Shown here piece after piece: positions 1-8,200 of a stretch of DNA of 46,589 nt (position 1 is the first letter of the stretch; every line of letters begins with the position of its first letter). The stretch lies in assembly GCA_020832415.1 (NCBI GenBank), contig JAFIES010000094.1, positions 1-46,589 of the forward strand, in the 5' to 3' direction. The notes beneath the pieces were generated by a model. It made no database searches, was not told the DNA's origin, and saw nothing but the letters and a program-made list of their open reading frames with translations. This stretch comes from Balneolaceae bacterium. GTDB lineage: Bacteria > Bacteroidota > Rhodothermia > Balneolales > Balneolaceae. The position numbers and the translations under genes are program-made.

Positions 1-1926
1 ATACTAGGCGGCGTGGTTGGGATCTTCTCACCGGCATCGGGCATTTTGATGGCACTTGCTGCACTTTTTGGGGTCATTGGTTTTGTGATGGTTATCGTCC
101 ATTTTCTGGAAGCCATTTTCAGAGGCGGAAAAGTTTCCATAATCTCCGGTTTTTTCCTTGCCTTGTTTAATGCTGTTGTATTGGTAGCAGTATCATTTAC
201 AACCACTGTTACTCTCACCGTTTGGACAGTGCTGATGGCCGTTCCGGTTCTGCTGATTGTTATAGGAGCTCTTGGCCTGCTTCGAAGATCAGAAAAACCA
301 CTGATTCTTACCGATAACAGGGCACTTCTGCTGAACTCTGTTGTTGCGTCGCTCTTTGCCATTTTTGCGATGTTTGGATTTGCTCCAACCGGTGTGGAAT
401 TCTTTCCCGAAACAGATCCCAACAGGATAATTGTTGAACTTGAGGGGCCCATTGGAATGAATGTGGATGCCAGTAACGAAATTGCAAAATATGCACAGGA
501 AAGAATATATGAACTCATTGCAAACGATGAGAAAGTTAAAGCCAACATCGAAAGTGTTCAAACCAATGTTGGAGTGGCAGGAGATCCATTTTTTGGAGGT
601 GGCGGGCAGAGCCCCGAGCTTTCACGAATCACCCTGAACCTAGTTGATTTTGGAGAAAGAGCGGAACCATCTGCAGCCACTTTAACCAAACTGCGCGAAG
701 TAGTGCGTGATATTCCGGATATCATCATCAGTATTGAAGGGGAAGAAATTGGCCCTCCAACCGGTGACCCTGTAAATATTGAAGTATCGGGTGAAGATTT
801 TGATGAAATTGTTCGGATTACACAGGATATTACCCAAATTCTTATAGAAGCATCTACAGCACAAACCGTACCTGGCCTTGTTGATGTTCGGAACAACGTG
901 AGTGGCGGACTGCCGGAATATCGAATTCTTGTTGATTACGAAGCTGCAAGTCGGTTTGGCCTGAGCATGGCAGATATTGCACAGACTATACGAATAGCCA
1001 ACAACGGCCTTGAGGCAAGTAAATGGCGCGACGGAGAAGATGAGTACGATATTATGGTTCGATTACGCCCTGAAGACAGGCAAGACCTTGAAAGCCTAAG
1101 AAATCTTAATATCAGAACCCAAATGGGCACAAGCGTTCCGCTGGTTTCTGTAGCCACATTCGAAGAGGGCTCCGGACTGGGTAATATTACCCGTCTCAAT
1201 CTCGCCAGAACTGCAACAGTGGTTGGTAAAGCATCACCGGGTTTTAGCGGCCCTGAAGTTTTGGCTAATGCTCAGGAAGTGCTTGCAGAGTATCAGCAAA
1301 ATCTGCCTCCGGGATATACAATGCAATATACCGGTGAAAGTGAAGATCAGGAAGAAGCATTCGGTTTCTTAACAACGGCACTAATGGTAGGTTTTGCATT
1401 AATTTTCCTTGTGATGCTGGCCAAATTTAACAGCCTTGTATCACCGCTGATCATTATGACAGCCGTTGGGCTCAGCCTGATTGGCGTATTGCTTGGCCTT
1501 ATTCTCACCCGAACACCATTCGGATTGATGACCTTCATCGGTATAATATCCCTTGCCGGTATTGTTTGTGTGAACAATATCGTACTGATGGATTACGTGA
1601 AACAGCTCACCGAACAGGGACTAAGCAAAAAGAATGCAATTATTGAGGCTGGGTTGATACGTTTTCGGCCGGTAATATTAACAGCGCTTACCACCATTCT
1701 CGGCCTTGTACCGCTAACTTTTGGGATCAATATTGACTTTGTAGAGTTGTTCACAAGTTTCGACCCCAAATTTCAGATTGGCTCAGAGAATACAGCTTTC
1801 TGGGGGCCAATGGGTATAGCCATTATCAGTGGTTTAACGTTTGCTACGTTCCTTACACTTGTAGTGGTGCCGGTAATTTACTCCTCATTCGATTCTGTTT
1901 CTAAGCGAATAGCTTCTCTCAGATAG
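1..1926 (+). CDS. RND-family efflux transporter permease, 3' part (5' end outside the window)
   Basis: The frame is open to the left edge, so this is the C-terminal ~640 residues of a protein that is normally 1,000-1,150 residues long. RND permeases are inner-membrane proton-driven pumps that work with a periplasmic adaptor and a TolC-like channel. Seen here: the second periplasmic loop starting at the family landmark GVEFFPETDP (about residue 127), porter subdomains with the PPTGDPVNIEV stretch, then the C-terminal TM8-12 bundle containing FLVMLAKFNSLVSPLIIM and RFRPVILTALTTILGLVPL. About 90 residues of extra hydrophobic sequence with roughly three membrane segments lie just before that landmark, where most RND pumps have a short linker. 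The adaptor gene would be expected upstream, outside the window. The substrate (drug, metal or lipid) cannot be told; hydrophobe/amphiphile efflux is the default reading. Confidence 0.93.
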   Translation: MLGGVVGIFSPASGILMALAALFGVIGFVMVIVHFLEAIFRGGKVSIISGFFLALFNAVVLVAVSFTTTVTLTVWTVLMAVPVLLIVIGALGLLRRSEKPLILTDNRALLLNSVVASLFAIFAMFGFAPTGVEFFPETDPNRIIVELEGPIGMNVDASNEIAKYAQERIYELIANDEKVKANIESVQTNVGVAGDPFFGGGGQSPELSRITLNLVDFGERAEPSAATLTKLREVVRDIPDIIISIEGEEIGPPTGDPVNIEVSGEDFDEIVRITQDITQILIEASTAQTVPGLVDVRNNVSGGLPEYRILVDYEAASRFGLSMADIAQTIRIANNGLEASKWRDGEDEYDIMVRLRPEDRQDLESLRNLNIRTQMGTSVPLVSVATFEEGSGLGNITRLNLARTATVVGKASPGFSGPEVLANAQEVLAEYQQNLPPGYTMQYTGESEDQEEAFGFLTTALMVGFALIFLVMLAKFNSLVSPLIIMTAVGLSLIGVLLGLILTRTPFGLMTFIGIISLAGIVCVNNIVLMDYVKQLTEQGLSKKNAIIEAGLIRFRPVILTALTTILGLVPLTFGINIDFVELFTSFDPKFQIGSENTAFWGPMGIAIISGLTFATFLTLVVVPVIYSSFDSVSKRIASLR

Positions 1927-2030
1927 CAGATTTATGAGATTTTGGGCAGATCTTTACAATCGTGAGATCTGTTCAAAATTTCTTATTTTCAGCAGTCAAA
2001 TTAAAACAGAATATCAAAATAAGTTTCGCT

Positions 2031-2438
2031 GTGATACAACGCCCTCAAACACTTTACCTGCTTGGAGCCACACTTTTCAATTTCGCTGTATTCTTTACCA
2101 CACTCTACAGCCGGGCAATGGCAGACCCGGTTCAATGGATAGGCTGGGGGCTTGCACTCTCTTTAACCCTTGTAATGATTATAAGCTTTGCGGCTATTTT
2201 TCTTTATAGAGACAGGCTGAAACAACTCAGTGTGGTGAAATTTGCAACCTATATACAGATTGTAGCATTGGCCGCAGTTGCGGGGGTTATTTTTTCATTG
2301 GGAGGTCTTGGTGCATATCTGCTTTGGGAGGTTGTAGGTTTAGTGCTTGTTTTTCTCTCATTGCTGTTGCTTTGGCTCGCCGGCCGGGGTATTAAAAAAG
2401 ATGAAGATCTCGTAAAATCGATGGACCGAATACGGTAG
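2031..2438 (+). CDS. DUF4293 family small membrane protein
   Basis: A small inner-membrane protein of unknown function, family DUF4293, typical of Bacteroidota and relatives. With the GTG start chosen here it has 135 residues and opens VIQRPQTLYLLGATLFNF, matching the usual family opening (M/V)IQR-QT-YLL. A longer reading from 1962 adds 23 residues that do not look like the family. Four hydrophobic segments can be seen, and the end DEDLVKSMDRIR is the family's conserved basic tail. It follows the RND gene by about 100 bp and ends 7 bp before the EamA transporter, so co-transcription with the latter is likely. No catalytic residues are evident and no role is known to me. Confidence 0.82.
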   Translation: MIQRPQTLYLLGATLFNFAVFFTTLYSRAMADPVQWIGWGLALSLTLVMIISFAAIFLYRDRLKQLSVVKFATYIQIVALAAVAGVIFSLGGLGAYLLWEVVGLVLVFLSLLLLWLAGRGIKKDEDLVKSMDRIR

Positions 2439-2445
2439 TCACCTC

Positions 2446-3366
2446 TTGAATACTTCCACAAATTCAGAAATACCTGCTTTAAAGGTTACCGTTCTATTGG
2501 TAATTGGGTTGCTAACCTTTGGGTTTGCCCCAATACTGGTTCGCTTAGCAACCGATGTTGAAGCATTAACACTTGCAGCTCTTCGAACCTTTTTTGCGGC
2601 ACTCTTTCTCATTCCTTTCTGGCTGCCAAAGAGAGTGCCGCTTAAACAGCTCAGAGAAAATGGTGCTAAACCGTTATGGCTTATCGCTGCTGGAGTATCA
2701 CTCGGATTGCATTTTTCGCTCTGGATTTGGTCCCTGCACTATACATCCGTCGCCTCTGCTTCTGTACTTGTTACCATTCATCCCGTAATGCTAATTGTGG
2801 CAGAAAGTCTCATTTTTAAAAAACAGTTCAGGCCGTTAGTGTGGATTGGTGTTTTCATAGCATTTGGAGGTTCTGTATTGTTGGGAATATCTGATGATAC
2901 ACAGGCAGGCCAGTTTCCCAATGCACTGCTTGGTAACATTCTTGCCTTTTCTGCAGCAGTAATCTTTGTGGTATACTTCCTCATAGGCCGAAAAATAAGG
3001 CAGCACACCGAATGGATTGATTATGTTTTCTATGTCTATCTCTATGCAGCAATTACCTGTGTTGTACTCTCATTAGTATGGTCCGGTGGGTGGCCTTACA
3101 TTAGCGGAATGGCGCTGCTTGTTGGCATAGCACTGGCAATTGGCCCGACAATTATTGGGCATGGATCCATGAATTATGCCGTTAAATATGTTTCTCCAAC
3201 ACTACTCTCTACACTGATATTGTCAGAAGCAGTTATAGCCGCAATTGCAGCCTACTTCATTTTCAATGAAATACCGGCTGCACTTTCTATAATGGCAATG
3301 TTGATTATTATGACAGGTGTTGCGTTTAGCTGGACAAGGCGAATCGCAAGGAAAAACGTAGCTTGA
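2446..3366 (+). CDS. EamA/DMT-superfamily transporter
   Basis: A 306-residue integral membrane protein of the drug/metabolite transporter superfamily with two EamA repeats of five membrane helices each (about residues 12-145 and 160-298). The first repeat shows the typical R-L-A-T-D-x-x-A-L-T-x-A-A-L-R pattern after TM1 and TASASVLVTIHPV-like TM4 (here SVASASVLVTIHPVMLI); the second shows YVSPTLLSTLILSEAVIAAIAAYFIFNE, the usual TM9-10 signature. The start is a TTG at 2446, 7 bp after the DUF4293 stop; no better in-frame ATG lies near. Members export amino acids, nucleobases or other small metabolites; the substrate cannot be inferred here. Confidence 0.88.
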   Translation: MNTSTNSEIPALKVTVLLVIGLLTFGFAPILVRLATDVEALTLAALRTFFAALFLIPFWLPKRVPLKQLRENGAKPLWLIAAGVSLGLHFSLWIWSLHYTSVASASVLVTIHPVMLIVAESLIFKKQFRPLVWIGVFIAFGGSVLLGISDDTQAGQFPNALLGNILAFSAAVIFVVYFLIGRKIRQHTEWIDYVFYVYLYAAITCVVLSLVWSGGWPYISGMALLVGIALAIGPTIIGHGSMNYAVKYVSPTLLSTLILSEAVIAAIAAYFIFNEIPAALSIMAMLIIMTGVAFSWTRRIARKNVA

Positions 3367-3761
3367 GTTGAATCAATAAATGATGAAATCACTTTTCGAC
3401 CTGTTTTTATGTAGAATAATAAGTTTAATTTCAATTCATACAACTGCTTTCACCACAGTATTTTAATCAGTAAATGATATTTACGGTTCATTAAGTTAAA
3501 CAGGTTGAATTTACAAGATTTTGCTCATCTGCAACAAAACAGGTAAATTAATCGTTACAAACAGTCAAATTCAACCACATAAATACAATAGTAACAATCC
3601 GGTTAAGGGTAGATTACTCAAGAGATAAACAGATTTTAGTTCGTTTAGAGTACTTATACAGATCATGTTGGATAAGCAGTTTATAATGAAAGTAATACTG
3701 TACCTATCATTTCGATAGCCATTGGTTGAAACTTTCTCTATTGAGAACGAACCTCGAACAC
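3367..3761. other. Intergenic region, AT-rich, with a spaced inverted repeat
   Basis: No convincing gene in about 395 bp. A perfect 10-bp inverted repeat, GGTTGAATTT at 3503-3512 and AAATTCAACC at 3567-3576, encloses 54 nt. No Bacteroidota-type promoter (TTTG-N19-21-TAnnTTTG) was recognised for the downstream lytic transglycosylase gene. Confidence 0.5.
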
Positions 3762-5279
3762 ATGAACACGAAAACATTTTCATCCAGGAAGCTCACTTTT
3801 TTAGCTTTAATTCTGCTATCCTTTTCCCTGATTCAATGCCAAAGAGGGAAAGATGCACCCGATCGCACCCGCAGCGGATTGCTAACTCAATATGAACCAA
3901 TTGAGAGAGATTTTGCAGAGATTAAAGCAGGTGGTGTATTGAGGATGATTACGTATTACAGTTCCAATACCTATTTTTTAAATCAAGGGCTCGAAGTAGG
4001 TTTTGAATATGAACTGCTTCGTGAATTTGCCAGAGAGAACGATCTTGCACTCGAAGTGATCATTTTAGGTGCCGATGAAAACCCATTTGATCTTCTAAAC
4101 CAGGGCATAGGAGATGTAATTGCAGCAAATTACACCATCACCGATGAACGCCGTGAAGTAGTAAATTTTACACGTCCATACAATATTGTGGATCAAATTG
4201 TAGTCTACTCTGCTGATTTGCCAAACAGGCCGCAAACATTGGAAGAACTTTCAGAATCAAGAATACCCATCTCAGTGAGGAGGAACAGTTCATACTATAA
4301 CCGGCTCGTTGAACTGATTGAGGAAGGGTATGATTTAGAGATTGATATTATCTCTGAAAATATGGATACAGAGGCGGCCCTTGTACAGCTGGCAAATGGT
4401 AATTTGCGGGCAACTGTGGCCGATGATAACATGTTTCACGCGGCAAACAGATATATGGAGGGTCTCTATGAGGGACCGGTAATTGCAGAAGCTGATACTA
4501 TTGCATGGGCTATTCGAAAAAATGCACCGGATCTTGAGAGTCGAATGAACCGGTACCTTTATAAACATTTTCGGATGGTTGCCGAAGACGACAGGCCGAG
4601 GCGATCTACATTTTTGAATATTTTGAGGCGAAAATATTTTGAACAGAGTCGTCAGATGGCCGAGTATTACAACCCCGATTGGCAGTATCAGTCTGTTGGT
4701 ATTATTTCTCCATATGATGATATGGTGAGAGCAGTTTCTGAAAATCTTGGCTTGGACTGGCTCCTGATAACGGCTATGATTGCTCAGGAATCCAGTTTTA
4801 ATCCTGATGCAAAAAGCTGGGCCGGAGCCGTTGGGCTGATGCAAATTATGCCTCAGTTTGTTGAAACTCCTTACGAAGAACTTTATGACCCTTATACGAA
4901 TATTCAGGTTGGTTCGCAGATTATAAAAGACCATTTAGATCATTATGCTTATATGGATAGTACCAATCAAATTGCTTTTGCCCTGGCAACGTATAATGTT
5001 GGTATGGGCCACATGGCTGATGCAAGGAGACTGGCGATTGACCGAAACCGTAATCCTAATGAATGGGAAAATATCGCAGATGCTCTTTTGATGCTGATGC
5101 AGCACAGGTACTACCAAAATGCACGATATGGATTTGCAAGAGGAATTGAGCCTGTTCGCTATGTAGAAGAGATTATGAACCGTTATCGAACGTATGAGGC
5201 AATTTTAGCACTTGCCGAGCAGCAACAACGCTCCGGATTAACGAACCTGGTGGGGCCGCAAATCAGTCGCAGGCCTTAA
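3762..5279 (+). CDS. mltF: MltF-like membrane-bound lytic murein transglycosylase lipoprotein
   Basis: Cleaves the MurNAc-GlcNAc bond of peptidoglycan in the periplasm, releasing 1,6-anhydro muropeptides. The ATG at 3762 is preferred over a TTG at 3726 because it puts a normal lipoprotein signal at the N-terminus (K-L-T-F-L-A-L-I-L-L-S-F-S-L-I-Q-C, lipidated Cys26). The 505-residue protein then has a family-3 solute-binding-like domain (about 45-265; GVLRMITYYSSNTYF through TDERREVVNFTRPY) and a C-terminal SLT domain (about 320-430) with catalytic Glu343 in AQESSFNPDA, followed by GAVGLMQIMP and FALATYNVGMGH. This two-domain order defines MltF. The last 17 bases overlap the 3' end of the convergent rsbU-like gene. 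The family is known for turnover regulated by muropeptide binding to the N-terminal domain. Confidence 0.9.
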   Translation: MNTKTFSSRKLTFLALILLSFSLIQCQRGKDAPDRTRSGLLTQYEPIERDFAEIKAGGVLRMITYYSSNTYFLNQGLEVGFEYELLREFARENDLALEVIILGADENPFDLLNQGIGDVIAANYTITDERREVVNFTRPYNIVDQIVVYSADLPNRPQTLEELSESRIPISVRRNSSYYNRLVELIEEGYDLEIDIISENMDTEAALVQLANGNLRATVADDNMFHAANRYMEGLYEGPVIAEADTIAWAIRKNAPDLESRMNRYLYKHFRMVAEDDRPRRSTFLNILRRKYFEQSRQMAEYYNPDWQYQSVGIISPYDDMVRAVSENLGLDWLLITAMIAQESSFNPDAKSWAGAVGLMQIMPQFVETPYEELYDPYTNIQVGSQIIKDHLDHYAYMDSTNQIAFALATYNVGMGHMADARRLAIDRNRNPNEWENIADALLMLMQHRYYQNARYGFARGIEPVRYVEEIMNRYRTYEAILALAEQQQRSGLTNLVGPQISRRP

Positions 5280-7005
5280 GCACCAAAAGTGTGAGATCAT
5301 CAGAAAATTTGTTACCTGAATACTCCTTCACACTATTTACAATTGCATCAAGTATTTCCTGAGAGCTTTTATCTCTGTTGCTGACGATGCAATCTTTCAA
5401 TCTCTTTGTACCATACTCCTCATCACCGGCATTCATCGTTTCGTCAATACCATCGGTATAACAAACCAGCAGATCACCGGAATTTAACTGAATATCGGTT
5501 TGGACGTATGGCATCATCGTCTCCATAGCACCGAGCAGAAGGCCACCATCTGTAAGTTCAATGAACTCATCTTCCCCAAACCGCAATAACAGCGGAGGGT
5601 TGTGCCCTGCGTTAACATACCTGAGAATTTTATGATCATTAATATACTTAGCCCAAAAAAAGGTAATAAACTTGTCAGAGGGGGTGTTTTTGTGGATGAT
5701 ATTGTTGATTCTGTCTGTAGCCTCACTCAAGGTGATCTCCACTGGCAGAAGCACATGAAGCATTGATTGAAGATTGGCCATCAGTAGTGCGGCAGGCACC
5801 CCTTTTCCGGTAACATCTGCAATCGCAAAAATCGTATTGCCATCGGGAGCTTCAGCAATGTCAAAATAATCACCGCCAACCTCACGCGATGAAATTGTTT
5901 TTGCAGCAAGATCTACGCCGGCAATTTCAGGAATTGGATCAGGGAGCAGCCCTTCTTGTATCGCTTTAGCAATGGATAATTCTTCTTCCATCCGCTCTTT
6001 ATCGATCCTCTCTTCAAGGAAGAACGTTTTTTGAATGGAGATTACAGCAAGGTTTGCGAGGGATTTGAGGAAGTTATAGTCGGCATCAGAAAATGGAATT
6101 TTATTGACTCTCTCTCCCACTCCGATCAGAGCAACTCTCTCATTTTGAATGGTTACGCTGAACAGCGTGGTGATGTGGCTTTTATTGATCCAATCATGCC
6201 GGTTTCTGAGATCGTCATCAACAACGATGATATCTTCATCAGCCTCTGAGAATATACGATCGATCTGCTTTTGAGAAGGCTTTGTAACTGCCCCGCTGGA
6301 TGCCAGGAGCGAATAAGAATCTCCTGTTTTGTATATCAAAAAGAAAGTTCTGATAAAAAGCTGGCCAAGCAGTGCAAATTTGAAAATTGACGATATTTTA
6401 TCTCTGTCAACAAGCAGGTTAAATTCTTTTGACAGATCGAAAAGTGTATTAAGCTCGTGAATACGGCGGTCAAGATTCCTGTAGGTGGTTGTAAGCTCTG
6501 TAAATAGTTGAGAGTTAACCAAAGCAGCTGTTGATATGATGCAGAGGCTCTCGGCAAATTCAAGATCTTCGGGATTGAATTTGCGGTTGTTTGCTTTTGG
6601 GCCCAGCAGTAAATAACCGTGATGATTGTTACTGGTTCTTAAATTGAACAGATAGCAATTATTCAGGTCGGCATCAGCTGATGGAATAAGATTACTATTC
6701 CCGGTTAATTCGAAGTACGATTGGTTAACCTGTTCACTATTCAATTCAAAATTGTAGTGTGAACCTTCTTGAAATTTGTCGAACCCTTTTCTCTTTTTTA
6801 AGCAATACGTTTCTTTGACCGGATCATGAATAAAAATGGCGGCTTTTGTAACAAGGAGCCTGCCCATCAAAATGAGCAATAAATTATTGATGATAAAAGC
6901 AGAGTCTCTTGATTCTACCAGCATTCTGCTGGTCTCAAGAACTGTCTTTAGCTCGAATTTTGAGTGAGAATTCTCTTTTGAGTGGTCAATTTTCACGTTA
7001 ATCAA
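5263..7005 (-). CDS. rsbU: GAF-like + PP2C (SpoIIE/RsbU) serine phosphatase
   Basis: A 580-residue cytosolic phosphatase expected to dephosphorylate the STAS-domain antagonist encoded two genes upstream. The N-terminal half (about 30-320) looks like two degenerate GAF-type sensor domains joined by a short helical stretch. The PP2C/SpoIIE domain (about 345-575) has the metal-binding landmarks VGGDYFD, IADVTGKGVPAALLMANLQ, NAGHNPPLLL, CYTDGIDETMN and SDDLTLLVL, so catalysis is probable. It overlaps the RsbW-like gene by 4 bp (ATGA), showing an rsbV-rsbW-rsbU operon. The signal sensed by the GAF region is unknown. No sigma factor gene is next to it. The symbol is by analogy with Bacillus. Confidence 0.88.
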   Translation of the reverse strand: MINVKIDHSKENSHSKFELKTVLETSRMLVESRDSAFIINNLLLILMGRLLVTKAAIFIHDPVKETYCLKKRKGFDKFQEGSHYNFELNSEQVNQSYFELTGNSNLIPSADADLNNCYLFNLRTSNNHHGYLLLGPKANNRKFNPEDLEFAESLCIISTAALVNSQLFTELTTTYRNLDRRIHELNTLFDLSKEFNLLVDRDKISSIFKFALLGQLFIRTFFLIYKTGDSYSLLASSGAVTKPSQKQIDRIFSEADEDIIVVDDDLRNRHDWINKSHITTLFSVTIQNERVALIGVGERVNKIPFSDADYNFLKSLANLAVISIQKTFFLEERIDKERMEEELSIAKAIQEGLLPDPIPEIAGVDLAAKTISSREVGGDYFDIAEAPDGNTIFAIADVTGKGVPAALLMANLQSMLHVLLPVEITLSEATDRINNIIHKNTPSDKFITFFWAKYINDHKILRYVNAGHNPPLLLRFGEDEFIELTDGGLLLGAMETMMPYVQTDIQLNSGDLLVCYTDGIDETMNAGDEEYGTKRLKDCIVSNRDKSSQEILDAIVNSVKEYSGNKFSDDLTLLVLKACD

Positions 7006-7424
7006 CTCCTGATTTTACTCATTCGAAGAACATTCTTCTCACTGTTTGCAGAGTAGCTAACATCATCCATCAATGTTTTTATAAGATAGACTCCCATACC
7101 GCCTCTCTTTTTCTTCTCTATCTGTTTCTTTAAATCAGGTTTTTGATACCTGTCAGGATCAAATCCGGCACCTTTATCTGTAAGGATTATGCTTAGTTGA
7201 GCGCCGTCAAATTGGAGCTCGATGGTGAATTTTTTTGTTTTGTCGAAACTGTATGCATGTTTGATGATATTGGTGCACGCTTCATCTACTGCAAGCTGGA
7301 TGTCCGATATATGCTTTTCACTGAATCCATGTTCCCGAGCATGTTTTGCCACGAACTTGCGTATTTCAGCAAGGTTTGAAGTGGCAGCCTTAATGGCTTT
7401 TTGGTATGTAGCCGAATTACTCAA
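7002..7424 (-). CDS. rsbW: RsbW-like anti-sigma factor / serine kinase (HATPase_c_2)
   Basis: A 140-residue GHKL-fold ATPase. In partner-switching systems this protein binds and inactivates a target (often a sigma factor) and phosphorylates the STAS antagonist. The ATP-binding boxes are visible: N box DEACTNIIKHAYSF (about residues 67-80), G1 box DKGAGFDP (about 98-105) and G2 box KRGGMGVYLIKTLMD (about 120-134). It lies 8 bp after the antagonist gene and overlaps the phosphatase gene by 4 bp. The target is not identifiable from this window; it could be a sigma factor or another output elsewhere in the genome. Confidence 0.88.
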   Translation of the reverse strand: MSNSATYQKAIKAATSNLAEIRKFVAKHAREHGFSEKHISDIQLAVDEACTNIIKHAYSFDKTKKFTIELQFDGAQLSIILTDKGAGFDPDRYQKPDLKKQIEKKKRGGMGVYLIKTLMDDVSYSANSEKNVLRMSKIRS

Positions 7425-7432
7425 ATGGGTGA

Positions 7433-7786
7433 TTAGCTGTCGCTTAAAAATTTATTTATAGCCTGCTTTTCGTCATCAAAAATGTCGTATAGAGTAGGAA
7501 AGCCAAGCAGATCGAAAACGTTATACACTTTGTCATTCATGTTGGATAGCTTGATATCTCCTCCAATAGTTCTCACATCTTCAATGTAGGCCATAAAAAC
7601 ACCAAGGCCGGCACTTGCTATGTAGTCAAGTTCTCGGAAGTTTACAATAATATTGGACTTGTGGTTGCTGATGAGATTTTTAAGTGATTCCTCGAGTTGC
7701 GAAGCAGTATGGGCATCGAGCTCACCATAAAGATCTAATATCTCAAAACCGTCTGAGTTGCGTTGCTCAATTTTGAATGTTTTCAT
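7433..7786 (-). CDS. rsbV: STAS-domain anti-anti-sigma factor (RsbV/SpoIIAA-like)
   Basis: A 117-residue single STAS domain, first gene of the partner-switching operon. The family alternates between a phosphorylated, inactive form and an unphosphorylated form that captures the RsbW-like kinase. The phosphorylation loop is present as DYIASAGLGVFMAYI (about residues 52-66), with the conserved serine before A-G-L-G. The upstream sequence has a weak Bacteroidota-like -7 element (TATATTCG near 7828-7835 on the minus strand). The divergence from its kinase and phosphatase is normal for the family; assignment rests on motif and gene order. Confidence 0.88.
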   Translation of the reverse strand: MKTFKIEQRNSDGFEILDLYGELDAHTASQLEESLKNLISNHKSNIIVNFRELDYIASAGLGVFMAYIEDVRTIGGDIKLSNMNDKVYNVFDLLGFPTLYDIFDDEKQAINKFLSDS

Positions 7787-7889
7787 CGATGGTATAGGTC
7801 TAATTGAAAAGAATGCAATATATCGAATATAGAAATAAGAGAGTCAGGCTAAAAATAAGAATACGATGTAAAAGATGGGCATGTTACAA

Positions 7890-7926
7890 AAAAAAGAGGG
7901 TATCACACGTATCCGGTGTGATACCC
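7890..7926 (-). terminator. Rho-independent terminator (minus strand)
   Basis: An 11-bp perfect stem (GGGTATCACAC at 7898-7908 with GTGTGATACCC at 7916-7926) with a 7-nt loop. On the minus strand it is followed by TCTTTTTTTT. It stands 110 bp upstream of rsbV and downstream of the DUF1080 terminator, so it may end a separate small transcript or act as a leader attenuator for the rsb operon. Confidence 0.72.
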
Positions 7927-8144
7927 TGACTATTCATCAAGAGAGACGCTACTTGAGCGCATTCCATATTAGTAAAAATGATTGTAAATCCACAATAATA
8001 AATGAGAAAGAGCCCCTTAAATTTGAAAATTCAGCATTTTTACGAGTATGAAATCAGCAATATAGGTAAAAACACTTATGTCAAAAGTAGCTTTCAATTA
8101 CTTATGATTCGGATTTAAAAAGGAGTGAAAATCTAGGAAATAAA

Positions 8145-8173
8145 AAAAGCCATCACAAGATGTGATGGCTTTT
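8145..8173. terminator. Bidirectional hairpin terminator after the DUF1080 gene
   Basis: A 13-bp stem, AAAAGCCATCACA (8145-8157) and TGTGATGGCTTTT (8161-8173), with a 3-nt loop. It has a T-run on either strand. It lies 27 bp beyond the stop of the DUF1080 gene and should end the oxidoreductase-DUF1080 transcript. Confidence 0.85.
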
Positions 8174-8200
8174 GAAAGATGAAATTTGGACTAAAATGAA

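Larger units (their letters stand above)
7787..8200. other. Intergenic region with two hairpin terminators and possible small RNA
   Basis: About 414 bp without a gene. It contains two strong hairpins (listed separately) and, between them, 220 bp of AT-rich sequence. On the minus strand, TACTTTTG (8089-8082) resembles a -7 box and the 7898-7926 hairpin followed by a T-run would end a transcript of about 180 nt. No convincing -33 box was found, so a small RNA here is only a possibility. Confidence 0.4.

Noticed and set aside
1934-2209. A 91-codon frame overlapping the DUF4293 gene
   Set aside because: It is out of frame with a protein that has clear family features, and shows none itself.
3571-3783. 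A 70-codon minus-strand frame before the lytic transglycosylase gene
   Set aside because: No family features, and it overlaps the start and signal peptide of the well-supported mltF-like gene.
7890-8089. 6S RNA
   Set aside because: The size is about right, but there is no long closing stem or central bulge, so I only list a possible small RNA.
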